Source: Streptomyces radicis
GTDB lineage: Bacteria; Actinomycetota; Actinomycetes; Streptomycetales; Streptomycetaceae
Length of the DNA: 64,000 nt
Direction of reading: 5' to 3'
NCBI RefSeq assembly: GCF_003626575.1
Contig: NZ_RBDY01000003.1
Span: 124,001-188,000 of the forward strand
The position numbers were made by a program, and so were the translations under genes. Position 1 is the stretch's first letter, and the number at the start of each line of letters is the position of its first letter. Below are positions 41,308-51,814 of the stretch, piece by piece. A model generated the notes under the pieces. That model had not been told where the DNA came from. It saw nothing but the letters and a program-made list of their open reading frames with translations, and searched no databases.

Positions 41308-42789
41308 GTGTCCCCCTTCCCGCTCCCGCGTCGGCGCCGCAGCGCCGCGGCGCAGGGCCGCGCCACCACCGTCGCGACCGCCGCCGCGGCGGCCATCGCG
41401 GCCGCCCTGCTGACGGCCGCGACCCCAGGCTCGGCGGCGGGCGCGCCCGCGCCGATCGCTCCCGCGCCCGTTCTCCCGGCGTACGCGCCCGCGCACGCGC
41501 CGGGATCCGCGCCGGCGCAGACGGCCGATCCGCACGAGGCCCTGTTCGGCGAGGGCGACCCGCAGAACGACGCGGTGTGGCGGCAGTCGTTCGCGCTGCT
41601 CGGCCAGGACGCGGCCGGTTACACCCCGGCCGCCGAGGCCGTCGACTGGCTGCTGGCCCAGCAGTGCGAGGACGGCTCGTTCCTCTCGTTCAGGCCCGAC
41701 CCCGAGGCGCCGTGCGACGACGTGACCGCGGCCGACTCCAACGCGACGTCCGCCGCCGCGCAGGCGCTGGCCGCGCTCGGCGGCCACGACGAGGCGGTGG
41801 GCCGCGCGGTGCGCTGGCTCGCCGGGGTGCAGAACGAGGACGGCGGCTGGAGCTACAACCCAGGCGCCGCGTCCGACGCCAACTCCACGGCGCTGGCCAT
41901 CGGCGCGTTCACCGCGGCGGGCGAGGACCCGGCGGAGACGCGGCGCGACGGGAGCTCGCCGTTCGACGCGCTCGCCTCGTGGCAGCTCGGCTGCGACGCG
42001 GCGAACGAGGACGAGCGCGGCGCGTTCGCGTGGCAGCCCGACCAGGAGAGCGGGGAGCTGTTCGCCAGCGACCTCGCGACGGCGGACGCGGTGCTCGCGT
42101 CCTACGGCGCCGGGCTGCTCGTCGACCCCGCGGACGAGGGCGCGGGGGCGCCCACGCCGCTGGACTGCGGCGGCGAGGGCGAGGGGGAGACCGAGGGCGG
42201 GGACGCGGGCGACGGCCCGACGGAGGAGACGCCAGGGGAGGCGACGGAGGGCGCGACCGAGGAGGCCGAGCCCGAGCCGTCCCCCGAGCGCGCGTCGGCG
42301 TCCGCGGGCGCCGCCCACCTGGCGGACGCGCTCTCCTCGGGCAACCAGCACCTGGTCTCCACGCCCCCCGGCGGCGAGGAGCAGCCCGACTACATGGCGA
42401 CCGCGCGCACCGTGCTCGCGCTCGCGGCGGGCGGCCACGAGGAGGAGTGGCGGGGCGCGTTCAACTGGCTCGCCGACAACCACCACTCCTGGACCGGCTG
42501 GTCGGACAGCCCCACCGCGGTGGGCACCCTGATGCTGGTCGCCCGGGTCGCCGACGTCGACGTCCGCGACTTCGGCGGCAACGACCTGCTGTCCACGCTC
42601 GACGCCCTGGGCCCCGCCCCCGAGGAGGGCCCGGGCGTGGCGACCGACGCCGCGGGGGAGGACGACGACTCGGGCTCGGGCGGCGGCGCGCTGCTGTGGA
42701 TGCTCGGCGTCGGGCTCGCGATCGGCGTGGCCATCGGCGTGTGGCTGAGCTTCAGGCGCCGGCGCGCGCAGGGAACGCCCCGGCCATGA
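41308..42789 (+). CDS. Exported membrane-anchored alpha/alpha-toroid protein
   Basis: A 493-residue surface protein. Signal peptide over about 1-44 (TVATAAAAAIAAALLTAATP). Squalene-cyclase/terpene-cyclase-type repeats follow: AVDWLLAQQCEDGSFLSF (about 110), WLAGVQNEDGGWSYNPGAAS (about 172), AFNWLADNHHSWTGWSDSP (about 388). Between them is an acidic Glu/Thr-rich insert (290-335). One C-terminal transmembrane helix (ALLWMLGVGLAIGVAIGVWL) ends in a basic tail. First gene after the B12 riboswitch. The (alpha/alpha)6 toroid is the fold of the cobalamin-binding domain of intrinsic factor and transcobalamin, so a role in capturing corrinoids is plausible but inferred. Confidence 0.82.
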   Translation: MSPFPLPRRRRSAAAQGRATTVATAAAAAIAAALLTAATPGSAAGAPAPIAPAPVLPAYAPAHAPGSAPAQTADPHEALFGEGDPQNDAVWRQSFALLGQDAAGYTPAAEAVDWLLAQQCEDGSFLSFRPDPEAPCDDVTAADSNATSAAAQALAALGGHDEAVGRAVRWLAGVQNEDGGWSYNPGAASDANSTALAIGAFTAAGEDPAETRRDGSSPFDALASWQLGCDAANEDERGAFAWQPDQESGELFASDLATADAVLASYGAGLLVDPADEGAGAPTPLDCGGEGEGETEGGDAGDGPTEETPGEATEGATEEAEPEPSPERASASAGAAHLADALSSGNQHLVSTPPGGEEQPDYMATARTVLALAAGGHEEEWRGAFNWLADNHHSWTGWSDSPTAVGTLMLVARVADVDVRDFGGNDLLSTLDALGPAPEEGPGVATDAAGEDDDSGSGGGALLWMLGVGLAIGVAIGVWLSFRRRRAQGTPRP

Positions 42790-43532
42790 GGCGCCACCCG
42801 TGGACGCGGACGGCCGTCGCGGGGGCGCTCACGGCCGGGTTCGCGCTGGCGCTCGCGCTCCCCACGGCGCAGGCCGCCACGCCCCGGGCCGCCCCCACGG
42901 CCCCCGGGACCCCCGGCGCCCTCGCCGCCCCCGCCGATGAGGAGCGGGGCGGCTATGTCTACTGGTCGTTCTGGCTCTGGGACGCCGATGAGGCCCGGTG
43001 GGTCTACGCGACCGAGGGCCCGGGCACGCGGCGGCCCGACGACGGGGACGTGCTGGGCTTCCGTTTCACGGAGAGCGCGAGCCCTTCGGACGTGGAACAG
43101 CCGCGCGACCCCGGCGACTTCGCCGCGACATGCGGCGCCGTTAACGGCGGCGACGCCCCCGAGGGCGAACGCGTCGCGCTGGTCATCGACTTCGGCACCA
43201 CCGATGCGGCGCCCCCCGGCGTGACCCCGCCCGAGCCGCGCGCCGAGTGCGCCCCCCTGCCGGACGGCGGCACCGCGGCCGAGGCGCTGGCCGCGACCGC
43301 CGAGCCGCTGCGTTACAACGCGGACGCCCTGCTGTGCGCCATCGCCGGCTACCCCGAGACGGGCTGCGCCGACCGCCTGCCCGCCGGGGACGGAGCGGAC
43401 GCGGCGGCGGCCGACGAGGGCGAAGGGGCGGACGGCGGGGGCGGCGGCACCCTCGCGTGGGTCGCGGGCGTCGGCCTGGTCGCCCTGCTCGGCGGCGCGG
43501 CGTGGGCGCGCGCCAGGCGACGGCGGGCGTGA
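42786..43532 (+). CDS. Exported membrane-anchored protein of the B12 operon (SCO2322-like)
   Basis: A 248-residue surface protein. Signal peptide 1-31 (GALTAGFALALALPTAQAA), then a compact domain starting GGYVYWSFWLWDADEARWVY and PDDGDVLGFRF. A second beta-rich part (VALVIDFGTTD, RAECAPLPDGGTAAEALAAT, LLCAIAGYPETGCADR) has conserved cysteines. One C-terminal helix (LAWVAGVGLVALLGGAAWA) ends in an arginine-rich tail. It resembles the family named after S. coelicolor SCO2322. ATG overlaps the toroid stop by 4 bp and GTGA links it to EcfT. The WxYxx...DGD and CxxLPxGxTAxxAL patterns recall DUF4430, the beta-domain of transcobalamin, but in the reverse order. Confidence 0.75.
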   Translation: MRRHPWTRTAVAGALTAGFALALALPTAQAATPRAAPTAPGTPGALAAPADEERGGYVYWSFWLWDADEARWVYATEGPGTRRPDDGDVLGFRFTESASPSDVEQPRDPGDFAATCGAVNGGDAPEGERVALVIDFGTTDAAPPGVTPPEPRAECAPLPDGGTAAEALAATAEPLRYNADALLCAIAGYPETGCADRLPAGDGADAAAADEGEGADGGGGGTLAWVAGVGLVALLGGAAWARARRRRA

Positions 43533-44713
43533 GCCGCGCGCCGTGGCGCGCGCCGGTGGCCACCCGGAGCAACGCCCTGCACGCCGGCGCGTGGTGGCTG
43601 TGGGCGCTGGGGCTCGCCACCGCCGCCTCCCGCACGACCAACCCCCTGCTGCTCGCCCTGATCGTGGCCGTCGCGGGCTATGTCGTCGCCGCGCGCCGCA
43701 CGGACGCGCCCTGGGCGCACGCCTTCCGCTTCTTCCTGGCCCTCGGCGCCCTGGTGGTCGCGGTCCGGGTGCTCTTCGCGATCGTGCTCGGCTCCCCGAT
43801 CGGCGGCACCACGGTGCTGTTCACGCTGCCCGAGGTGCCGCTGCCCGACTGGGCTCAGGGGGTGCGCGTCGGGGGCCGGGTCACGGGCGAGGCGGTGGTG
43901 TTCGCGTTCAACGACGGGCTGCGCCTCGCCACCCTGCTGATCTGCCTGGGCGCGGCCAACGCCCTGGCCGATCCGGCCCGGCTGCTCAAGTCCCTGCCGG
44001 GCGCGCTCTACGAGGTGGGCGTGGCCGTCGTGGTGGCCATGACGTTCGCGCCCCGGCTGGTCGCCGATCTGCTGAGGACCCGGGACGCGCGGCGGCTGCG
44101 CGGCAGGAGCGACCGGGGGGCGCGGGCGATCGTGGGGGTCGCGCGGCCCGTGCTCGAGGGCGCGTTGGAGCGTTCGGTGGCGCTCGCCGCCGCCATGGAC
44201 GCCCGGGGCTATGGGCGCACGGCCCACGTGCCGCCCGGCGTGCGGCGCGCGACCACGGCGCTCACGCTGGGCGGCCTGCTCGGCGTGTGCGCCGGCTCGT
44301 ACGGGCTGCTCGCCGCCGAGGGCGCCGCCCTCGGCGTTCCCCTGCTGCTGATCGGCCTCGTGGCGGCGCTCGCCGGGCTGTGGCTCGGCGGCAGGCGCAG
44401 CGCGCGGACGCGCTACCGGCCCGACCGGTGGGGGGCGCGGGCGTGGCTCGTTTCGGGCGCGGGGGCGGCCGTCGCGGCGCTCATGGCCTGGGCGGCGGCC
44501 GACCACGCCGCGGCGCTCCAGCCGCCCGTCGTCCCGCTGGCCGCGCCCGAGCTGCCGGTGCTCCCGGCGGCGGCCGTGCTGCTCGGGCTGCTGCCCGCCG
44601 TGGTCGCCCCGCGCCCGCGCGACCCGGCGCGCCCGACCGCGCCCGTGTCCACGCCCGCGCCCCCGCCCCCGCCCGCGCCGCCGACCGTGCCCTCCCCGAG
44701 GAGCCCCGCGTGA
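43529..44713 (+). CDS. ECF transporter transmembrane component (EcfT/CbiQ)
   Basis: A 394-residue EcfT. Hydrophobic segments through about residue 380. The coupling-helix signature is SVALAAAMDARGYGRTAHVP (A-R-G), about residues 215-235, with a related arginine-containing partner at VADLLRTRDARRLRGRSD. EcfT couples the ATPases to the substrate-specific S component. The C-terminus is a Pro/Ala tail. Overlaps both neighbours by 4 bp. Confidence 0.92.
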   Translation: MSRAPWRAPVATRSNALHAGAWWLWALGLATAASRTTNPLLLALIVAVAGYVVAARRTDAPWAHAFRFFLALGALVVAVRVLFAIVLGSPIGGTTVLFTLPEVPLPDWAQGVRVGGRVTGEAVVFAFNDGLRLATLLICLGAANALADPARLLKSLPGALYEVGVAVVVAMTFAPRLVADLLRTRDARRLRGRSDRGARAIVGVARPVLEGALERSVALAAAMDARGYGRTAHVPPGVRRATTALTLGGLLGVCAGSYGLLAAEGAALGVPLLLIGLVAALAGLWLGGRRSARTRYRPDRWGARAWLVSGAGAAVAALMAWAAADHAAALQPPVVPLAAPELPVLPAAAVLLGLLPAVVAPRPRDPARPTAPVSTPAPPPPPAPPTVPSPRSPA

Positions 44714-46368
44714 TCCGTTTCTCCCAGGTCTCGATCCGCTACGCGGACGGCGCCGCGCCCGTGCTCGGGCCCGTGGACCTCACCGTTCCCGAGGGCGAGC
44801 TGTGCCTGGTCGTGGGCGCGTCGGGCACCGGGAAGTCCACGCTGCTCGGCGCGGTCTCGGGCCTTGTGCCGCACTTCACCGGCGGCACGCTCACCGGGCG
44901 CGTCACCGTCGCGGGGCGCGACACCCGCACCCACAGGCCGCGCGAACTGGCCGACGTGGTCGGCACAGTGGGCCAGGACCCGCTGGGTCACTTCGTCACC
45001 GACACGGTCGAGGACGAGCTGGCCTACGGCATGGAGTCGCTCGGCCTGCCGCCCGCCACGATGCGCCGCCGGGTCGAGGAGACGCTCGACCTGCTCGGCC
45101 TGGCCGAGCTGCGCGACCGGCCGCTGGCCACGCTGTCGGGCGGTCAGCAGCAACGCGTCGCCATCGGCTCGGTCCTCACCCCGCACCCGCGCGTCCTGGT
45201 GCTCGACGAGCCGACGTCCGCGCTCGACCCGGCCGCCGCCGAGGAGGTCCTGGCCGTGCTCCAGCGGCTGGTGCACGACCTGGGCACCACCGTGCTGATG
45301 GCCGAGCACCGCCTGGAGCGGGTCGTGCACCACGCCGATCGCATCCTGCTGCTGCCCGGCGGGGGCGCGCCGCCGGTCCTGGGCGCGCCGGCCGCGGTCA
45401 TGGCGCGCTCCCCCGTGCACCCGCCCGTGGTGGGGCTCGGGCGACTGGCGGGCTGGGACCCGTTGCCGCTCTCCGTGCGGGACGCCAGGCGCAGGGCCGC
45501 GCCCCTGCGCGACCGGCTCGGCGCCCGCCCGCCGGCGGATGCGCCCGGGGTGGACGCCCCCGTGCGCGCCCCCCTGCTGACCGTGCGCGGGCTCACGGTC
45601 CACCGGGGCAGGGTCGAGGTGCTGCGGAACGTCTCGCTCGCCGTGGCGCCGGGCGAGACGGTGGCGCTGATGGGCCGCAACGGCGCGGGCAAGTCGACGT
45701 TGCTGCGCACCCTGGTCGGCATGCACGCGCCGGCGCGCGGCTCGGTCGAACTCGCGCCCCCCGCGGGGGAGGTGGGCGGCGCGCCCGCCGCTCCGCACCG
45801 GACCGAGCCCAAGGAGCTGCTGCGCCGGGTGGGGCTCGTGCCGCAGGACCCGCGTGACCTGCTGTTCGCGGAGACGGTCGCACAGGAGTGCGCGGCGGCG
45901 GACGGCGATGCGGGGGCGGCGCGAGGGACATGCCGCGCGCTGGTCGCGCGCCTGCTGCCGGGGATCAGCCCCGAGGCGCACCCGAGGGACCTGTCGGAGG
46001 GCCAGCGGCTCGCCCTCGCGCTGGCGGTGATCCTGGCCGCGGCGCCGCCCGTGCTGCTGCTCGACGAGCCGACCCGCGGCCTCGACTACGCGGCCAAGGC
46101 GCGGCTCGCCGAGGTGCTCGCCGGGCTTGCGGCGGCGGGCCACTGCGCGGTGCTCGCCACGCACGACGTCGAGTTGGCGGCCGAGGTGGCGGACCGGACG
46201 GTCGTGCTCGCGGACGGCGAGGTGGTGGCCGACGGCCCGACGGGCGAGGTGGTCACGGCGTCCCCTTCGTTCGCGCCACAGGTGGCCAAGGTGCTCGCGC
46301 CGGGGCGGTGGCTGACGGTGCGGCAGGTGGCGGGGGCGCTGCGGCCCGCGACGGGCGGCGCGAGGTGA
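44710..46368 (+). CDS. ECF transporter fused double ATPase (EcfA-A')
   Basis: A 552-residue protein with two ABC ATPase domains. Domain 1: Walker A GASGTGKST (about 37-45), signature LSGGQQQRVAIG, Walker B VLVLDEPTSALD, switch His in MAEHRLERV. Domain 2: Walker A GRNGAGKST (about 322-330), an altered signature LSEGQRLALALA (Glu for Gly), Walker B VLLLDEPTRGLD, switch His in ATHDVELA. The fused pair replaces EcfA/EcfA'. Coupled by GTGA at both ends. Confidence 0.93.
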   Translation: MIRFSQVSIRYADGAAPVLGPVDLTVPEGELCLVVGASGTGKSTLLGAVSGLVPHFTGGTLTGRVTVAGRDTRTHRPRELADVVGTVGQDPLGHFVTDTVEDELAYGMESLGLPPATMRRRVEETLDLLGLAELRDRPLATLSGGQQQRVAIGSVLTPHPRVLVLDEPTSALDPAAAEEVLAVLQRLVHDLGTTVLMAEHRLERVVHHADRILLLPGGGAPPVLGAPAAVMARSPVHPPVVGLGRLAGWDPLPLSVRDARRRAAPLRDRLGARPPADAPGVDAPVRAPLLTVRGLTVHRGRVEVLRNVSLAVAPGETVALMGRNGAGKSTLLRTLVGMHAPARGSVELAPPAGEVGGAPAAPHRTEPKELLRRVGLVPQDPRDLLFAETVAQECAAADGDAGAARGTCRALVARLLPGISPEAHPRDLSEGQRLALALAVILAAAPPVLLLDEPTRGLDYAAKARLAEVLAGLAAAGHCAVLATHDVELAAEVADRTVVLADGEVVADGPTGEVVTASPSFAPQVAKVLAPGRWLTVRQVAGALRPATGGAR

Positions 46369-47177
46369 GCGCGCCGGAGCGGCGGGCGCGGCCGATCCGC
46401 CTCGGGAAGCGCTCGGCCGCGGCCCTGGCGCTGGTCTCCGCGGTCGGGGTGGTGGCGTTCGGCTGGCCGCTGCTCGCGAGCTCGACCTCGGGCCTCGCGC
46501 ACTCGTCCGACGCGCCCTGGCTGTTCGCGCTGCTGCTGCCGCTGCTGCTCGCGGTGGTGGTGGCGACCATCGCCGACTCGGGCCTCGACGCCAAGGCGGT
46601 GGCGATGCTCGGCGTGCTCGCGGCCGCGGGCGCGGCGCTGCGGCCGCTGGGGGCGGGAACGGCGGGGTTGCAGCCGATGTTCTTCCTGATGGTCCTCGCG
46701 GGGCGGGTGCTCGGCCCCGGGTTCGGGTTCGTGCTCGGCGGGGTGACGATGTTCGCGTCGGCGCTGCTGACCGGGGGCGTGGGGCCCTGGATGCCGTTCC
46801 AGATGCTGGCGCTCGGCTGGGTCACGATGGGCGCGGGCCTGCTGCCGGGGGCGCACGCGCTGCGCGGGCGCGGGGAGTTGGCGCTGCTCGCGGGGTACGG
46901 GGTGGTGTCGTCCCTCGGCTACGGCCTGGTGATGAACCTCCAGGGCTGGCCGTACATCGCGGGGATGAGCAGCGGCATCTCGTTCGTGCCGGGGGATCCG
47001 CCCGGCGAGAACCTGACCCGTTACCTCGCCTATGTGCTGACGACCTCGCTGGGCTGGGACATCCCCAGGGCGCTGCTGACGGCGGGGCTCATCCTGGGGT
47101 GCGGGGGGAGCGTGCTGCGCGCCCTGCGCCGGGCCACGCGCCGGGCCGCGTTCGCCGCGCCGGCGCGCTTCGAGTGA
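46365..47177 (+). CDS. ECF transporter S component (probable cobalamin/corrinoid)
   Basis: A 270-residue membrane protein with about six hydrophobic segments. Landmarks are GFVLGGVTMFASALLTGGVG and WMPFQMLALGWVTMGAGLLP, typical of ECF S components of the cobalamin/HmpT-type group. Last gene of the riboswitch operon, overlapping the ATPase stop by 4 bp. Substrate assignment to B12 rests on the riboswitch; direct motif evidence is lacking. Confidence 0.85.
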   Translation: MSAPERRARPIRLGKRSAAALALVSAVGVVAFGWPLLASSTSGLAHSSDAPWLFALLLPLLLAVVVATIADSGLDAKAVAMLGVLAAAGAALRPLGAGTAGLQPMFFLMVLAGRVLGPGFGFVLGGVTMFASALLTGGVGPWMPFQMLALGWVTMGAGLLPGAHALRGRGELALLAGYGVVSSLGYGLVMNLQGWPYIAGMSSGISFVPGDPPGENLTRYLAYVLTTSLGWDIPRALLTAGLILGCGGSVLRALRRATRRAAFAAPARFE

Positions 47178-47190
47178 ACGGGCGCGTGCG

Positions 47191-48198
47191 TCAGGGCTCG
47201 GTGGTGCGTTCTTCCAGCGCGCGCCGGGTGTTGGCGCCGTAGACGCCCACGGGGTCGCCCGCCACGCCCACGGCGGACTGGAAGCGCCGCACGGCCTCGA
47301 CGGTGCGGTCGTCGTAGACGCCGGTCACCTCGCCGGTGTAGGCCCAGCCGAGCTGGAGCAGCCGCTCCTGGAGCTCGGCCACCTCGGGGCCGCTGTCGCC
47401 CGCGGACAGCACCGGCGTCTCCTCCTCGGGCGGCGGGTCCGAGGGGTCGGGATCGGGATCGGACGGCTCGGGCGTCTCCGGGGGGTCCGGCGGGTCGCTC
47501 GGCTCGGCGGGCGGGTCCGAGGGGGAGGGCGGCGGGGGCGTGGGCTGCCACTCGGACGGGTCGGGCTCCGGCTCCTCCGCCGCGGGCGGGGGCGGCGGGG
47601 GGTCGGGCGTGGGCGAGGGCGTCGGGGCGGTCGGCCCCCTGGGGCGCTCGGGCTCGTCCGTCGCGCCCCCCGCGTCGCGGCCCTCGCGCGGCTCGTCGCC
47701 GTGACGCTCCATGTCGCCGTCCCGGTCGGGGCTCGTGCTGCCGCCGTCGGGGAGCGCGAGGCTCGGCCCGTTCTCGTTGCGTTCGAGCGCCTCGTCGGTG
47801 CGGGGGCCGCCGCCGAGCAGCGAGGCGGCCAGGGCGGTGCAGCCCATGACGGCGGCGACGGCGCCGCTCGCCGCGGCGGCGATCCGGGTGCGCGAACGGG
47901 GCTTGCGATGCGCTCCCGGGGCGCGGAACGTCCCGTACACGCCGGCGTCCGACGGCTCGACCAGCATCGGCTGGAACTGCGGCGCGGAGCCCGGCACGGG
48001 CCAGGAGGGCGGGACGCCGGGACGTGCGGCCCTGGGGGGCGGCGGCTCGAGCGGGAAGAGCGCCACATCGGCGGGGTCGGGGCCGTGCTGCGGGGGATTG
48101 ACGGGGCGGGACAGCGAGTGCGTGAGGCAGTCGCAGTCCGGATCGCCGTTCGGCAACGCCGCGCGCCCGCAGACCAGACAGTCGGGCTGGCCGGTCAT
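47191..48198 (-). CDS. Membrane-anchored protein with C-terminal peptidoglycan-binding domain
   Basis: A 335-residue protein. The N-terminal cytoplasmic part has a small cysteine cluster (CLVCGRAAL, DCDC). A transmembrane helix lies near residues 105-127 (IAAAASGAVAAVMGCTALAA). A long Pro/Asp/Glu/Ser linker follows. A PG_binding_1 domain closes the protein (VAELQERLLQLGWAYTGEVT, then VYDDRTVEAVRRFQSAVGVA). It should span membrane to peptidoglycan. The pairing of a zinc-type cysteine motif inside with a wall-binding domain outside suggests sensing or tethering; role unknown. Convergent with the ECF operon. Confidence 0.82.
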   Translation of the reverse strand: MTGQPDCLVCGRAALPNGDPDCDCLTHSLSRPVNPPQHGPDPADVALFPLEPPPPRAARPGVPPSWPVPGSAPQFQPMLVEPSDAGVYGTFRAPGAHRKPRSRTRIAAAASGAVAAVMGCTALAASLLGGGPRTDEALERNENGPSLALPDGGSTSPDRDGDMERHGDEPREGRDAGGATDEPERPRGPTAPTPSPTPDPPPPPPAAEEPEPDPSEWQPTPPPPSPSDPPAEPSDPPDPPETPEPSDPDPDPSDPPPEEETPVLSAGDSGPEVAELQERLLQLGWAYTGEVTGVYDDRTVEAVRRFQSAVGVAGDPVGVYGANTRRALEERTTEP

Positions 48199-48318
48199 CG
48201 CGCCTCCCTCCCCGTCGACTGGTCGTGATTATGCACCACCCGAACGGGTGACGGAGGGCACTCACCCAACAAGCCGGTCAGGGCGCATAACGCCAAAATT
48301 GCGTCAGGAAAGCACTAA

Positions 48319-50322
<2,004 letters not shown>

Positions 50323-50402
50323 ACGCGCGCCGAACGCCGCGCGACCGTTGGACGAAGGGGGTGGCGGAGCAAGGGCCTCGTTTTGTATCGTGAGCGAACA
50401 AA

Positions 50403-50442
50403 GTGGTTCCGCCCGTTTCCCCGACCGGCCGGGCGGGACCAC
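50403..50442 (+). terminator. Probable terminator of the MFS gene
   Basis: GTGGTTCCGCCCG (50403-50415) pairs with CGGGCGGGACCAC (50430-50442), a 13-bp stem with one G-U pair, 80 bp after the MFS stop and before the HAD gene. Confidence 0.6.
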
Positions 50443-50498
50443 TGGCTCGCCCACGGACCTCACCCCGCCCGCCGCGCACCCCCAGGGAGCACCGCCCC

Positions 50499-51158
50499 AT
50501 GCCGAACCTCACCCTGAAGGCCCGCGCCCTGCTCCTCGACATGGACGGCACCTTGGTGAACTCCGACGCCGTGGTCGAACGCGTCTGGCGCGCCTGGGCG
50601 GAGAGCCACGGCATCGACCCCGCCCGGGTCTTCGCGATCATGCACGGGCGGCAGGGGCACGCCACGATGGCCGCGCTGCTGCCCGACCGCCCTGGCCATG
50701 TCAACCACGAGGAGAACGCCGGGCTGCTGGCCCAGGAGACCGCCGACGTGGCGGGCGTGGTGGCCATCCCCGGCGCCCCCGCGTTCCTCGAAGCCGCCCG
50801 GCGCGTGCCGCACGCCCTGGTCACCTCGGCCGATCTCGCGCTCGCCACCGCGCGCATGGGCGCCGCGGGACTGGCGATGCCCGACGTCCTCATCACCGCC
50901 GAGTCGGTCAGCGCGAGCAAGCCCGATCCCGAGGGATTCCTCAAGGGCGCCGCCGAGTTGGGCGCCGATCCGGCCGACTGCGTGGTCTTCGAGGACTCGG
51001 CCGCCGGGATCGCCGCCGCCCGCGCCGCCGGGATGCGGGTCGTGGGCATCGGGGCGCGCGCCGCCGGGCTCGAGCCCACCGCGCACGCCGCAACGCTGGA
51101 ACAGGTGACCCTCACGCCGGAGCCCGACGGCACCGCGCGCCTGACCATCACCCCCTGA
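50499..51158 (+). CDS. HAD family phosphatase (beta-PGM/sugar phosphatase-like)
   Basis: A 219-residue HAD subfamily IA hydrolase. Motif I LLLDMDGTLVNSD (nucleophile Asp), a helical cap, motif II LVTSAD, motif III ASKPDPEGFLKGA, motif IV VVFEDSAAGIAAARAAGM. Typical of sugar-phosphate or glycerol-phosphate phosphatases (GPP/YfbT-like). ATG 50499 follows GGGAG. Confidence 0.9.
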   Translation: MPNLTLKARALLLDMDGTLVNSDAVVERVWRAWAESHGIDPARVFAIMHGRQGHATMAALLPDRPGHVNHEENAGLLAQETADVAGVVAIPGAPAFLEAARRVPHALVTSADLALATARMGAAGLAMPDVLITAESVSASKPDPEGFLKGAAELGADPADCVVFEDSAAGIAAARAAGMRVVGIGARAAGLEPTAHAATLEQVTLTPEPDGTARLTITP

Positions 51159-51203
51159 GGACCAGGGGCCACCACGTGAGGACCGGGGCGGGCGCCCCCG
51201 CGC

Positions 51204-51806
51204 TCAGCCCCGGATCGCGCGGACGAGGCTGATCGCGGCGAGCACCAGCATCACGACCGCCGCCACCCTGCTGATCAGCCGCAGCGGCACCCGTTGGACC
51301 AACGCCCTGCCGCCCAGCACCGCCACGCCCGCGACCGTCCACAGCGCGAGCACCGCGCCGACCCCGACGGCCAGCGGATCGTGGTACCTGGCGGCCAGGT
51401 TGGCGGTGAGGATCTGCGACAGATCGCCGAACTCCGCCACCAGGACCAGCGTGAACCCCCCGCCCGCGCCCCGGCGGAACGACCGGCTCCCCGGCTCGCG
51501 CTCCGGCGCGGACTCCCCCTCCGCGCGCCCCTCCGCACCCCGCGACTGCCGCAGCAACAGCAGCGCCCCCACGACGAACAGCACCGCCACCACCGCCTCG
51601 AGCGGCCGCCGCGGCAGCAGCCGCAGCAGGCTGCCCGCCGCGACCGCCACGCAGACGTGCACCAGGAACGCGGCCGCGACGCCGGCGAAGACGTAGGCCG
51701 CCCGGTACCTGGTCGCCAGGACCAGGCTCGCGAGCGCCGTCTTGTCGGGCAGCTCGGACAGGGCGATGACGCCGAACGAGACGGCGGCGACGGTCAGGCT
51801 GGACAC
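51204..51806 (-). CDS. GDT1/TMEM165 family (UPF0016) cation transporter
   Basis: A 200-residue membrane protein with the duplicated GDT1 motif: ALSELPDKTALASLVLATRY in the first half and LVAEFGDLSQILTANLAARY in the second. The acidic E-x-G/P-D-K/L-T/S motifs bind Mn2+ or Ca2+. Bacterial members are manganese exporters. It lies 8 bp downstream of a SOD-like gene on the same strand. Confidence 0.9.
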   Translation of the reverse strand: MSSLTVAAVSFGVIALSELPDKTALASLVLATRYRAAYVFAGVAAAFLVHVCVAVAAGSLLRLLPRRPLEAVVAVLFVVGALLLLRQSRGAEGRAEGESAPEREPGSRSFRRGAGGGFTLVLVAEFGDLSQILTANLAARYHDPLAVGVGAVLALWTVAGVAVLGGRALVQRVPLRLISRVAAVVMLVLAAISLVRAIRG

Positions 51807-51814
51807 CGGCGGGG

